Source: Berghia stephanieae (Eukaryota > Mollusca > Gastropoda > Nudibranchia > Aeolidiidae). From it: a DNA stretch of 64,000 bases. The notes beneath the pieces are model-generated. The model saw only the letters and a list, made by a program, of their open reading frames with translations. It was not told the DNA's origin and searched no databases. Where the stretch lies: contig CM067442.1 in assembly GCA_034508935.3 (NCBI GenBank), positions 131,302,671 to 131,366,670 on the forward strand, written 5' to 3'. A program made the translations under genes and the position numbers. Positions 1 to 11,165 of this stretch are shown here, piece by piece. Each line of letters starts with the position of its first letter. The stretch's first letter is position 1.

Positions 1-185
1 CAGCAGGCACAGTTGTAAGATAAAGATATGAAAAGAGTGTATTAAATAAACAGTGCCAGACAAAGCAAGAAAAAAAACATGGAAAAAAAACATCCCAAAA
101 TATCAGCCTTCTTCAACTGGGGATCGAACCTCAGACCTCCTGATAACCGGTCTGACGTGCTACAATTACACCACAGAGGTTACCC
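1..185 (-). repeat. SINE-E, tRNA-headed repeat (minus copy)
   Basis: Read on the minus strand, 121-183 looks like a tRNA: an A-box-like TGGTGTAATTGTAGCACG and a B-box-like AGGTTCGATCCCC. A body follows that recurs at about 24560-24672 (minus) and 46075-46150 (plus), with shared words such as 'ccagacaaag' and 'catcccaaaa'. I take it as a tRNA-derived SINE and not a functional tRNA, because the acceptor stem does not pair and the body is repeated elsewhere. Confidence 0.5.
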
Positions 186-229
186 GATAGTTGGGGCGAT
201 TGCCTGTATTCTCCACAACGGCCCACGTT

Positions 230-665
<436 letters not shown>

Positions 666-676
666 CTCTTTCTTTT

Positions 677-1146
677 TGTGCGGTTATGTGGTCTTATGAT
701 ATGACGATCTCTTTCGGATTGGAAGGTCCTGTGTTCGAGCCTCATTCGGCGCAATAGTTCAGTCCTTGGAAAAGGCTCTTTACTCACATTCTCTAACCTT
801 ACTCAGATGCAAAATGAGTTGCTGGCCGTTAACAGTGTTGTTTCTGTCCGAAAAAAAACTGTAATATCGCATAATGTCATGTCCTGCATATTAAGTGTTG
901 CTGTTAGATAGAAGGTAAAAAGAGTAAAGGTAGACCAAGAAAAACATATTTGAATAGTTTGAACAGCTAGTTGACAAAGAAAGAGAAGAGTAATATTAGT
1001 TTTCTGAGGTTATCTGGTCAGAGAGATGAATGGCATACCATGATCACCGATGCCTGGCACAGACTTGGTACTTGAAGAAGAAAAGTTAGTCTGGGACCCT
1101 TTGTAAAGCGCTTTCAGCAAGTTTTGTGGATATTACGCTATATAGA
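677..1146 (+). repeat. SINE-A copy split by a LINE tail
   Basis: 677-905 matches the head and middle of the main SINE family (see 2388-2693). 1091-1146 matches its 3' end (TGTAAAGCGCTTTCAGCA and 'ggatattacgctatat'). About 185 bp of unrelated sequence at 906-1090 separates the two parts, so a second element inserted into this SINE. Confidence 0.7.
906..1090 (+). mobile_element. LINE 3'-end fragment inside a SINE
   Basis: A short frame reads KSKGRPRKTYLNSLNS before a stop. This is the basic 'GRPR-T' C-terminal tail found in several non-LTR retrotransposons, also seen at 48.6 kb and 63.6 kb here. The following sequence reads LSGQRDEWHTMITDAWHRLG in another frame, like the end of such proteins. 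Clade not determined. Confidence 0.45.
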
Positions 1147-2387
1147 TCAAGCTTGTTTTTTATTTTGTTGGTTTGTTGTTGTTTTTTTTTTGTTTTTTGT
1201 TTCTTTTGTTGTTGTTTTTTGTTTTTTGTTTCTTTTGTTGTTGTTGTTTTTTTTTTTTTGTTTGGGTTTTTTTATTGTTTTTTTTTTAATATACTATGTT
1301 CCGAAACAGTAATAATATCAGTATTGCGTTTTATTCGGGCAAGGGATTGTTTCTTTGTATGAAATAAACTTCTGGTTAATAGATTTGAGATGTGTAACTC
1401 ATTAATTTGTTTCGCAGTTGCTATTCTTACAGTCTCATAAAGATTGTTGGGCTATTTTTACATTTAACTCACTCAACCCTGACAACGACTATATCCGTAG
1501 TTTACCCGGGTTGCTTTTACCCCATGCCTATTTATTACATTTTTTTGAGACAAATTATTGGCGTAGTATCAAAATCTAATGTTTTTAGTATTTGCATGTT
1601 AATGGAAGTTTAATAAAACTATCTATGTACATGCTCCATTTTTTAAAAGTAGCAAAAATCTCTAGGATTGAGTGAGTTAAACGGCGTCGTTCGTTTACCA
1701 TTTTAAAGAACAGCAAGACTACTTTACTAGAATGGAAGCCAATAGGAGAATGATTGCTCAAGGCAAGATCCAACTCAAAATAATAATTTGACAGTAATTA
1801 ATTGTTTGTTATGCCCCACAAGAGAACAAAAATGAGGACGAGAAATAAAGCTTTTATGATAAGCTAAATCAAACAGTACAAGAGACGCCAAAGCGTTATG
1901 TGTACCTATAATAATAATACATGACATTTATAACGCGCATTTTCATCATTGAGTCATGATGCTCAATGCGCGAAACAATAATACAGTGGTACCATTATGC
2001 ATATGAAACATTATACACTCTACATCAACATAATATCATTATACTACAATGTAATAACTAAACATAAAGTCATTAATACAAAATAGGTTCATAATACATC
2101 CACACACTATGTCAAATACGGAAATGATATTACATAATGATATAATAACATAATAATGCTTGGTGGCCTAAACACAAAGGTTGGACGAGATAATGACTGT
2201 AAAAATATCCCCGAGAACCATCTTTACGGGACTGTAAAATTAGGACTGCGTATTTGTTTACATAATCTTATGCATGCATTGGATTACCCCATTGGCAGTT
2301 TAGTTGTCGGCAGGTGATGACGTCATTCCGAAGAGAAGATGGTTTGACGTCAGACCCCTAGATTTTTATACAATTGTTAATGTCATG
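1147..2387. other. No gene seen; T-rich then AT-rich
   Basis: 1150-1300 is a TTTG/TTGTT-rich stretch. About 1915-1980 holds a short tail-like piece (ATTTATAACGCGCATTTTC ... 'gctcaatgcgcg') of the kind that ends SINEs in this genome. Nothing else was recognised. Confidence 0.5.
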
Positions 2388-2693
2388 TGCGGCTATGTGG
2401 TCTAGTGGTATGACACTCGCTTTCGGATCGGAAGGTCCTGGGTTCGAGCCTCGCTCGACGCATAGTTGAGTCCTTGGAAAAGACTCTTTACTCACATTCT
2501 CTCACCGTACTCAGGTGTAAAAATGAGTACCTGGCCGTTAACAGCGTTGTCTTTGTCCGAAAAATTGTAATATCGCCTAACGTCATGTCTCGTCATGTCT
2601 CGTCCTACATGTTAAATGTTGCTGTTTACCAGGGACCCCTTGTAAAGCGCTTTGAGCACGTTAAGTGTATATTGCGCTAGATAAAAGCTCAAT
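2388..2693 (+). repeat. SINE-A, complete tRNA-derived SINE (reference copy)
   Basis: Full-length copy of the dominant repeat, about 305 bp. The 5' tRNA-like head has an A box (GTGGTCTAGTGGTATGAC) and B box (GGGTTCGAGCC), so a pol III type 2 promoter is expected. The body includes CTCACATTCTCTCACCGTAC and 'gagtacctggccgttaacagc'. The 3' end is TGTAAAGCGCTTTGAGCACG followed by a 'gcgctatataaaagctca'-type terminus. About 20 copies or large fragments lie in the window, on both strands. The 3' end may mimic a partner LINE (inference). Confidence 0.85.
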
Positions 2694-3012
2694 GATAATA
2701 TCATATTAATGTACCCTGATTTATTATATATACTTGTCTGACTTTTTATAATACACACCTGTACATCTGACATTAAGCTGACTGTTCATCGCGTTGAGTC
2801 CTTGGGAAAGGCAGGTCATATTGATTTCTCCATTCGACTGGGTGTAAGTGAATAGATGCATGGAAGCATTGGCTGTTATTGTGATTCTTATAGTACATAA
2901 AAGTGGTTAATAAGCAACTTGTGCTTTGTGAAATTATGAATCGATCTATATCTATATCTTTGCGGGATTAATTTTGATATGAGCACGATATAACCATGAA
3001 AAAGGTATACGA
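2694..3012. other. No gene seen
   Basis: AT-rich spacer. 'gttgagtccttgggaaaggc' at about 2795 is a scrap of SINE-A. Confidence 0.4.
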
Positions 3013-3023
3013 TATATATATAT

Positions 3024-3078
<55 letters not shown>

Positions 3079-3083
3079 AATAT

Positions 3084-3160
<77 letters not shown>
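3013..3160. repeat. (TA)n microsatellite
   Basis: About 145 bp of nearly pure TA with a few interruptions. The Tyr-Ile frames across it are not genes. Confidence 0.95.
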
Positions 3161-3161
<1 letters not shown>

Positions 3162-4287
3162 TTTGAATCAATTGATTTGTCTTGTATCATTTTATTCACC
3201 AACCACTGCAATCTGCACCCATTTGCAATTGTAATCTTAAAGGCATCGTATCTGCGAACCAACCAAATGTTTTAATACAGAATAGTCGGGTGTAAAAACA
3301 CAGGGCTCGAACTTGACGCCTTCTCAAATCACCATGTGTATCTCGTATAAACTATATAACATATAGACATACATATATCAATCATAGTTTAACATGTATT
3401 TAAGATGTGTGAACATACACCAACATGGACTTATACCTCAAAATCACAATGTCGGATGAACAAGATGTAAATATTATTTTCTAAAACGGCTCTATTCACT
3501 CAACAGATATAATGTGTCGGATACTTGAAATCACGTCCAGATATGAAACCATAGTGAAACGATTTGTAAAAAAAATGTATTGGAAAAAAAAGAATAATAT
3601 AACAGCTTCAAAAAAAAAAAGGATCACACGGCACATCTCCCTATCAAAAAAACCGTTTTCGGCCAACAATTGAAACGGTATCACCTTACATAGTTGAGAG
3701 CTCTGGGTTTTTTAATGTATTTTGTTTTGTTTCGTATTTCAGAAAAAAGATAAAGGGTACGCAAAGCTCCTTAATTTTGAATTTTAACCCAGATGCACCT
3801 ATTGTCAGGTCTGATAACCGATCTCTGTGATGGCCTTGATTTGAAATCATCATGGACAATGTTTTACTTTGGCTTGAGCGTATTTCCATTACAACTATGA
3901 GCCCATGACCCGCGTATAAGTACACAGCGGTTTTAACAAATCGCCACGATTTTGATAATGGTATTCTTACACACATTGACATGCTCTTGTAAATCAAAAT
4001 GCTGAATTAATATATGTATTTGAATTTTATGAAATTCATATGATTTTTGTGTGTATATCCAAAATATTGTACATGTATTCCAATTTTATGATTAATAAAT
4101 TAACGTATTTGTAACCCTTCGGTATTAAAATTGTTGATGTTTTGCGGTCAGTGTCAAATGAAGAACACAGGCATTGCTACTTTTATGTATAATTACACGT
4201 CACACAGCGGAGTCAGCCAGTCCCACAGTTTAGGGGAATTTAGAATATTGTTGACAATATTATGTCGGCATTTTAACTTTTCTTATA
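3161..4287. other. No gene seen
   Basis: About 1.1 kb of AT-rich sequence with only short open frames. No splice-bounded coding segment, RNA gene or recognised repeat. Confidence 0.4.
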
Positions 4288-4530
4288 TATCGAAGGTCGG
4301 CGGATCAAACCTCTGAAGTCCCAATTTTCACGATCGGCGAATCAAAACTGAATTCTACATACATTCTGATGTCATCAGAGGTCTAATCCGCCAAAAATTT
4401 AATAAAACATGGTGCGCAAAGCTCGTATGTTGAATTCAGAGTTTTGATTCCCCCGATCGTGAAAATTTGGAATTCAGAGGTTTGATCCGACGATCATGAA
4501 AATTTGGAATTCAGAGGTTTGATCCGACAA
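4288..4530. repeat. Fold-back element with an internal 37 bp tandem repeat
   Basis: Left arm 4290-4365 (GGCGGATCAAACCTCTGAA ... 'ttttcacgatcgg') is the reverse complement of 4430-4490 (CCGATCGTGAAAATTTGG ... 'cagaggtttgatcc'). A 37 bp unit then repeats twice at 4454-4490 and 4491-4527 with one base different. The inverted arms suggest a small non-autonomous DNA transposon. Superfamily unknown. Confidence 0.6.
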
Positions 4531-4739
4531 TCATTGAGATGTGTTAAAACGATGGATAAGATTTATAAAATGTGGAGGGCATGTCTCTTTGGCTAACAGA
4601 CATATACTGAAGATAGTGAAAGCTGTTCTCCATTCGTATCTCAGTTAAAAGGAGTATCTTGGGGAGAACATCGTAATCATTAACTTCCAATTTGAAGTTT
4701 CAGGTTTGAGAATTTTCGACAGGTTGGAGATCATCAGGT

Positions 4740-4860
4740 TGTGGGTGAGATGACCTGATGGATCAGGCATTGCGGTACCACCCAGGAGACCCGGGTTCGA
4801 GCTAAGCTGCCGTTATTTCTTTTCTTTTTTTTTCTTGAGCAAAAAACTTAGCCCCGTGGT
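4740..4860 (+). repeat. Possible tRNA-headed SINE fragment
   Basis: Has a B-box-like GACCCGGGTTCGAGCT preceded by a weak A-box-like stretch and followed by a T-rich tail. No second copy was found in the window, so this is a weak call. Confidence 0.3.
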
Positions 4861-4931
4861 CTTTTTTCAAGTAGTATACCCTATAGAAATGTTTTCCCCT
4901 GAAAATCAATAAATGAAATAAGTGTAATTTT

Positions 4932-5085
4932 TAATAATTCCCTTTATTCATCCCATAGGGGAAACTTGTCTTTCGTGTCTATCTATTCCAAGGGAAGACT
5001 GGAATAACCCAGGTGTCAGCGCAGTGCAGCGCCGCAAATTGAGCTAGGGCGATGTGACTTGCTGAGCCACGCTGCCCCCTATGAA
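4932..5085 (-). repeat. SINE-B, minus copy
   Basis: Matches the second tRNA-headed family (reference copy 7160-7375). On the minus strand it starts GGGGGCAGCGTGGCTCAGCA and ends in the 'cctatgggatgaataaa' type terminus. Part of the tRNA-like head is missing. Confidence 0.7.
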
Positions 5086-5108
5086 GGGAATTTACTTCTT
5101 TATATCTA

Positions 5109-5412
5109 TTATCTATTATCTTATATAGCGCGATTTTCACTAAACGTGCTCAAAGTGCTTTACAAGGGTCCCTGGTCAACAGCAACATTTAACATTTAGG
5201 ACGGGACATAACGCCTGTAAGGCGACAATACAATTTTTCGGACAGAGACAACGCTGTTAACGGCCAGGTACTCATTTTACACCTGAGTACGGTGAGAGAA
5301 TGTGAGTAAAGAGCCTTTTCCAAGGACTCAAATATGCGCCGAGCGAGGCTCGAACCCATAACCTTCCGCTCCGAAAGCGATTGTCCTACCACTAGACCAC
5401 ATAGCCGCACAA
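5109..5412 (-). repeat. SINE-A, near-complete minus copy
   Basis: Reads on the minus strand from GTGCGGCTATGTGGTCTAGT at 5412 to the 'gcgctatataag' terminus near 5115. Lies directly beside the SINE-B copy in the same orientation. Confidence 0.8.
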
Positions 5413-5511
5413 ATTGGGGTCAAATTGTGTCTTTTGTCAGTGCAGAAGTTTGGTGTGAGGTGACGATGATGTCCTCAGAATGTCTTCAGATGGTTTCGGG
5501 GACAATGAATC

Positions 5512-5705
5512 GTGTAGATAGAATGAAGTTGACGCCATTCGGGTCTTTGTTATTGTTTTGTTGCCATCCACGTTTATGAGTAATTCTCACTAAACTGTAT
5601 TAACAAGACTATAGACGTTCAAAGTTACACATAGTTTTGTGTGTTGGACCGTTATACTTCCGGATGGCAATGTTGTGAGATTCTTAGCCAAGCGCATACT
5701 ATCAA
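5512..5705 (+). repeat. Repeat G, ~190 bp unclassified family
   Basis: Shares GTTTATGAGTAATTCTCACT and 'gttcaaagttacacatagttttgtgtgttgg'-type sequence with 11166-11363. No ends, tail or coding potential identify the class. Confidence 0.6.
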
Positions 5706-6079
5706 TACATCGACCACCTGTTTCTTTGAACTATGATAAACCGGTCAAAGCTCCGGATCATTGCTCTCATTGTTAGTTAACTGACCTTAGCTGTTAACGG
5801 TAGCCACTGTCCTTCTCCGTTCATTATGAATTATAAATTGCCTCTGTCTTGGTTTCGTTCTGTGGAACACACGATACCTCTCACTGATAGTAATCTGGGG
5901 CATTCCTGTAAGACAATTGTTTTGTTTTGTTTTGTTTGGGTGTGTGTGTGGGGAGGGGGGGGGGAAGGGGATTGGTTTGCTTGTTTATTATTGGTTGGGA
6001 GAGGGGGAGGGGAAGGGTCATTTTTGTCAGAAAACGTTTAAACCTACATTAAATATCGATCGATTATGCTTCTCAAGTA

Positions 6080-6080
<1 letters not shown>
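5706..6080. other. No gene seen
   Basis: Unremarkable sequence with a G-rich block at 5935-6015. The open frames here have no recognisable domain. Confidence 0.35.

Positions 6081-6172
<92 letters not shown>
6080..6172. repeat. (TTA)n microsatellite
   Basis: About 30 TTA units with one interruption. A poly-T run (6230-6257) and a scrap of SINE-A ('ccaggtactcattttacac', about 6258-6300) follow. Confidence 0.95.
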
Positions 6173-6174
<2 letters not shown>

Positions 6175-6225
6175 CCTAGACTGCTATATAATACTGGTCG
6201 AACATTAAGAAAGTAGTCCTTCAGA

Positions 6226-6259
<34 letters not shown>

Positions 6260-6568
6260 AACTGTTACCGGCCAGGTACTCATTTTACACTTGAGTGCAT
6301 TTCCCAACAAAATTGCGCCTCTCAGTGCTCGAACTGAACCAGACACGAAACGATCCGAGGGACTGTCAAATCACAAGACGATAAAGCCACAATTCCTCTT
6401 TTAACTCTTATTCGTTCTCAACCTTAATTTCATGGTTTCAAAATATTAACATATTTTTTACCTATATTTTAAAGTGACGAAGTTGGCAGTAATAATAATA
6501 ATAATAATATATCTTTATTGTCCAAATAAAAGGCAATTCATGTGAGGTAAACAATAATATGTATGTAA

Positions 6569-6570
<2 letters not shown>

Positions 6571-6638
<68 letters not shown>

Positions 6639-6755
6639 GAGGAGGAGGAGGAGGAGGAGGAGGAGGAGAGGAGGAGGAGGAGGAGGAAGAGAAGAAGGGT
6701 GAGGAGGAAAGGAGGAGGAGAGAGAGGATGAGGATGAGTAAAGAAAACAAAAGAA

Positions 6756-6826
<71 letters not shown>

Positions 6827-6832
6827 CAATAC
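6571..6832. repeat. (TA)n-(GA)n-(GGA)n-(GA)n compound microsatellite
   Basis: TA units, then GA, then about 60 bp of GGA units, then GA again. The long minus frames here (Ser-Leu, Ser-Pro) are translation of the repeat. Confidence 0.95.
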
Positions 6833-6884
6833 TCTTCAATAGTCGTAACGTCACTTCCTTCCTAATGACGCATGGTAACTTAGT

Positions 6885-7125
6885 AACACTGGCTCTAAAC
6901 TATCGGAACAATGGCGGACGCCGTATGAAATTATTTTTTTTCCGGCGAGCATATAAGCGTATCCAGAGGAAAAAAACATTATAAATCTGATCATGTTTTG
7001 ACTTTTACACATTCTGATCACAAGTCATATGAAAAGTTCTAGTCAGCATGAAGAATAAAACGTGATGATTTTCTTTGTTTAGAAGATGGCCGCCGTTGCC
7101 GGGAGGCGTGATATCAGACTACTGA
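6885..7125 (+). repeat. Repeat H, first copy
   Basis: About 240 bp matching 37165-37432 inside the TMEM68-like gene: shared AACTATCGGAACAATGGCGG, 'gagcatataagcgtatccagagg' and 'gatatcagactactgaatcca'. This copy keeps CpG-rich ends (ATGGCGGACGCC near the start, GATGGCCGCCGTTGCCGGG near the end) that have partly decayed in the other copy. Class unknown; the GC-rich ends are weakly inverted. Confidence 0.6.
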
Positions 7126-7159
7126 ATCCAATTAGCTTGATCAAATATAATAGATAATG

Positions 7160-7375
7160 AGGGGCAGCGTGGCTCAGCGGTACGGTCTTTGCTTCGTATC
7201 CCAAAGGTACCGAGTTCGAATACCCGCTTCGCTGTGTGGCCTTGATCAAGTCACATCGCCCTAGCTCAATTTTGCGACGATGCACTGCGGCTGACGCCTG
7301 GGTTATTCCAATTTTCCTTTGGAATATAGACCTAAGAGGAAAATTTTCCCTATGGGATGAATAAAATGAATATTA
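7160..7375 (+). repeat. SINE-B (reference copy)
   Basis: The tRNA-like head has A box GTGGCTCAGCGGTACGG and B box CCGAGTTCGAATACC. The body includes GATCAAGTCACATCGCCCTA and 'gacgcctgggttattcc'. It ends CCCTATGGGATGAATAAA followed by a short TTTA repeat. Other copies: 4932-5085, 22980-23060, 24418-24480, 29265-29490 and 33253-33420. Confidence 0.75.
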
Positions 7376-7482
7376 TTTTATTTATTTATTTATTTATGTA
7401 TTAACAAGTATGCAGTAAAAACAAGAGGTCAACGAAGAAAATGTCTACGACCTGACTGGACTATTATTACATGTAACAAGCA

Positions 7483-7790
7483 AGTGCGGCTATGTGGTCT
7501 TGTTGTATGACACTCGCTTTCGGATCGGAAGGTCCTGGATTCGAGCCTCGTTTGGCACATAGTTGAGTCCTTGGAAAAGGCTCTTTACTCACAATCTCTC
7601 ATCGTTCTCAGGTGTAAAATGAGTACCTGGCCGTTGACAGCGTTGTCTCTGTCCGAAAAAATTGTGATATCGCCTATAACAGGCGTCATGTCCCGCCCTA
7701 CATGTTAAATGTTGCTGTTGACCAGGGACCCCCCATGTAAAGCGCTTTGAGCACGTTTAGTGGACATTGCGTTGAATAAAAGCTCAATTT
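7483..7790 (+). repeat. SINE-A, complete copy
   Basis: Head AGTGCGGCTATGTGGTCTTG with intact B box, full body, and terminus TTGAATAAAAGCTCAATTT. Confidence 0.85.
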
Positions 7791-8412
7791 TTTTGTTGAA
7801 AAGTCCAATATATCTAAAATCCGTTACAACGTTGGTTATTGTCGTGTTACAAAATCTCAATCATCGGATTATAATAACACTAAATCGTTTACTAGTATTT
7901 CATTTGGCTTTATTCATAACAAAAGTGGAATCAAAAGATGAAAGACATTTATTTAACCAAAACGGTTGCGTCTAAATATAGTAACATTTGATTACTTCCG
8001 CTTCCTTGTATCCTGGCCTTTTATATCTGAATCATCGTGCTATATTTAGCTCTAAAATCCAATTTTAGCCGACAATTTACATAAGTAATGTCCAGTTAAT
8101 TAAGGATCAATAAATATTTTCCACAGAACTTTATTCAATAATAGTAAATACCAATTTAGTAAAAGCATAAGTCATTTCCTCCTAAACTCATATCCTCCGT
8201 TCCTTTCCCCACTCCATACTACTCCCCCCCCCCCCCCCCCCCCCCCCGCACCATTCCCACATTTTCCAATCTACTCCCCTCGGCACTCGTACATACAAAC
8301 AATAATATAACACACACGTAAACACAAACACACAAACACCTTTTGTATTTTGACTGTATATCCACCAAACGCTTCAATATTATATTATTAAATCAATAGC
8401 CTTGCCTTCGTC

Positions 8413-8445
<33 letters not shown>

Positions 8446-8570
8446 CAGCACCTACAGCTTTAGATAATCACGGCAGGGCCCTGAATCCGACCGTGGCAAC
8501 TCACGCCCTCTATGAAAGAGCTCTAGCCTCAATTCATTCATTAGCGGTATCGATGCGTGAATTTTTACCC
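7791..8570. other. No gene seen; two poly-C tracts
   Basis: AT-rich spacer with long poly-C runs at 8223-8247 and 8414-8442. Such runs are prone to length errors in assembly. Confidence 0.5.
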
Positions 8571-8571
8571 C

Positions 8572-8842
8572 TTTAACCAGTTAACTCTCCGTACTCTGGA
8601 AAAACTCGCATATTAAAAAAATTGGCCAGAAAACTCGTCCTTCAAATATATATATTCTATTGATTTAAATGACCCTCATCTTGGTAAAAACTTTAAAACA
8701 TGTGATTTCGCGAAGTCTTGATTAACGTCCCAGGTTTGAGAGTTTTTGTCAATTTAATCGATCGATAGTTAAAGGACGAGTTTTCTGGCCAAATTTTTTA
8801 ATACGTGTTTTTTTTTCAGAGTACGGCAGTTAACCGGTTATT
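8572..8842. repeat. Fold-back MITE-like element, copy 1
   Basis: Almost the whole ~270 bp is an inverted repeat. The left arm runs TTAACCAGTTAACTCTCCGT ... 'ggccagaaaactcgtcctt' ... 'gaccctcatcttgg'. The right arm is its reverse complement and ends 'gagtacggcagttaaccgg'. No coding potential. Related copies lie at 15395-15643, 18675-18935 and 19463-20202, with a half copy at 15285-15370. Long inverted arms and short length fit a non-autonomous DNA transposon; superfamily not assigned. Confidence 0.75.
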
Positions 8843-9520
8843 GGCAGACTTATCGGACCGGCCAATATTATACCTGGAAATAGTCTAAGTATAGATGAAC
8901 GCTGCCACGCACTGGCAAAACATCTTTTTCTAGCTTTGTCCACTAAACAGTTATTCCACACATCAACAGATTTAAGATGGCCGTGACCTCATCAAAAATT
9001 CTTTAACTTGCAAATTCGCGGAAGTCTTGGGTTTAAGACTTTTTTGACATGATTTGGGTCAGCTTAATCAATCGGACTGTGGAGAGAGAAAATGTTCTAG
9101 CCAAATGAGGGAAAATGTGTTTTGGCAGAGAATGACTGATAATCGATTCCAATGAAAAAATAATAGAGACAGAGAAAGATAGAAATGAAAAGAGGTTGGC
9201 GGGTAAAAAAAAAGAAAACTTACCACTTCATTTTGTACATGTTGCCAGCGGCAGTAGGAGTAACGTTGCTATCCATTAGGATTTGGTTTAAAGAGAATTT
9301 AGATTACGCCGCATTTACAATATATTTTGAGAGCAATTAATTCATTGTCCTTGGGCTTCTGAAAACAGATTTATATATAACAGGTATATAATATATAAGG
9401 TAATATTGCCTCTTAGATTTAGCTATGTCTTGAAAACGTAACATTAAATATTAATTATGATTTACGAACGCCTTCACAGATATGAAATTTATAAAAACAT
9501 GACATTTGGTACATTGTTTT
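8843..9520. other. No gene seen; possible decayed fold-back copy
   Basis: 8940-9135 weakly resembles the fold-back family ('gcggaagtcttgggtttaag', 'gttctagccaaatg'). The remainder is unrecognised AT-rich sequence. Confidence 0.3.
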
Positions 9521-9529
9521 TGTTTGTTG

Positions 9530-9531
9530 TT

Positions 9532-9567
<36 letters not shown>

Positions 9568-9628
9568 CTTTTGTTGTTTTGTTGTTTTTTGTTTTTGTAT
9601 TTTTTGGGGGAGGGGGGGGGGGGGGGGT
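9530..9628. repeat. Poly-T and poly-G block
   Basis: A long T run, a TTG-rich stretch, then a run of about 20 G. Open frames here are repeat artefacts. Confidence 0.9.
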
Positions 9629-10488
9629 TACGTTAGTCTGTTTAAAAATGGGCATAAAACTGTTTTGATTTAGAAATTTTTCAATACTTATAAAGTTTCA
9701 CTGGATACTTGAAAGAAAATAGGTTCGTTTAAAAATCTATTGAAGGAGTGAGTGGTTGGAGTGAGTAACTTAGTAATTGTGGATACATTGACAATCTGTG
9801 TCATAATTTCAATGCATTAACACATTATTTTCCCTGTTGTATTAATTTATACAAGATAATATATGCGTGCATTGTAAGTAAATTAGTTATGAGATCATAT
9901 TATTATCATAAGATCAACACATTTTTATTCGTGTTTATTATATTTGTTCGAGCAATGTAAACCATTAAAGATTTTCCATTTTGTGGACAATAAAGATGTA
10001 TTCCTACTATTACTATCATTTCTAGATTGATGATATTTTACAAATCTAAAATAATTAAAATGGTAAAGATAAATAATTGGAAGGCAGTCCATTGCTCCAT
10101 GCCTATGGAACGCACTCAGTCCTCGGACAAAGTCCTGTGAAAATGTATCATCTTTCAGGATATGAGTTGTTCCGTAAGGCTTATTTTTTATGAAATAGAT
10201 GTCGCTTAGATTTTGTTTCTGTATTCATGCTTATCATGTCGTGTTGTGATTTTTTTCTTCTATAATGTAAAGCTCCGCAGAGCACAATTAACGCTATATA
10301 AATTCAGCACTTCTGCAAATAACTGAAATGAATGATATCTACTAGTTGCAGGACTACTGCGAATAACGAATACGAATCACTGATTGTGATTACATTCCTA
10401 GAAAACAGCGTGCCTCCTTTTTTAATCTCATTATCTAATGATCACAAACTTATTATTTATCTGAAAAGAACATCTTTCAAAACATTTT
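9629..10488. other. No gene seen
   Basis: AT-rich. Around 10255-10310 a tail-like stretch ('aaagctccgcagagcacaattaacgctatataaa') resembles SINE 3' ends of this genome but has no recognisable head. Confidence 0.4.
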
Positions 10489-10568
10489 GACTAGAAAAGT
10501 TTAATTCCACATGTTGATAGTTCAAGGCGACTAGAAAAGTTTAATTCCACATGTTGATAGTTCAAGGC
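10489..10568 (+). repeat. Perfect 40 bp tandem duplication
   Basis: The 40 bp unit starting GACTAGAAAAGTTTAATTCC occurs at 10489-10528 and again, identically, at 10529-10568. Identity in otherwise ordinary sequence points to a very recent duplication or an assembly artefact. Confidence 0.9.
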
Positions 10569-11165
10569 GACGCGAACTTACATGACTACCATATGCACAT
10601 CGGTTTAAAGTGATCCTAACATGTCAGTAAATTTTAAATAAATATCACATATATAAATATAAGACTTTTCGACCTCATGTATGTCAATTTAATCCATTCA
10701 CATACAAACCCAAAGTTTTCAAACCAAAATTAGAAAGTAAAAAAAAAAGACTTTTGTCAATGAATGGCAGAATGATATCATGTCAACGTTGTGAAATATA
10801 ATCAATTCATTTTCAATTCATTTCAGATAACCATCAACTTGAAGGGAGATCAGATTTTACATTTTATTGTCTTCCGGGATTGACAATGCTGTGTATTCAG
10901 ATAAAGAATATGATTGTGTCACGTGAGCGGGATATCCGATTGTTGTCAGGGCTTGGAATCAATGGTGAAATACTTTGATGAGGAGATCGAATAGCGGCCT
11001 CTCCTCTCAGAGATCAAAGACAATAGACTCAGATGAATGGATAGTTATTCAATAGGAGCTTAAATTATAGAAGGAAAGAAATTGGCGTGACTCAGCTCTT
11101 TGTTAAATTGATTTTTAGCCAGCCATTTTTCTGAGTTGTTCTCACAAAATTATTTTTATCAGACT
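10569..11165. other. No gene seen
   Basis: About 600 bp with no long frame and no recognised repeat. Confidence 0.4.

Noticed and set aside
2390-2465. Possible tRNA gene
   Set aside because: A and B boxes are good, but the sequence is the head of a ~305 bp SINE repeated about 20 times, and the acceptor stem does not pair. The same reasoning applies to the heads at 7160, 19885, 38466 and 45096.
6462-6854. Ser/Leu/Pro-rich open frames on the minus strand
   Set aside because: Produced by the GA and GGA microsatellite in all three frames.
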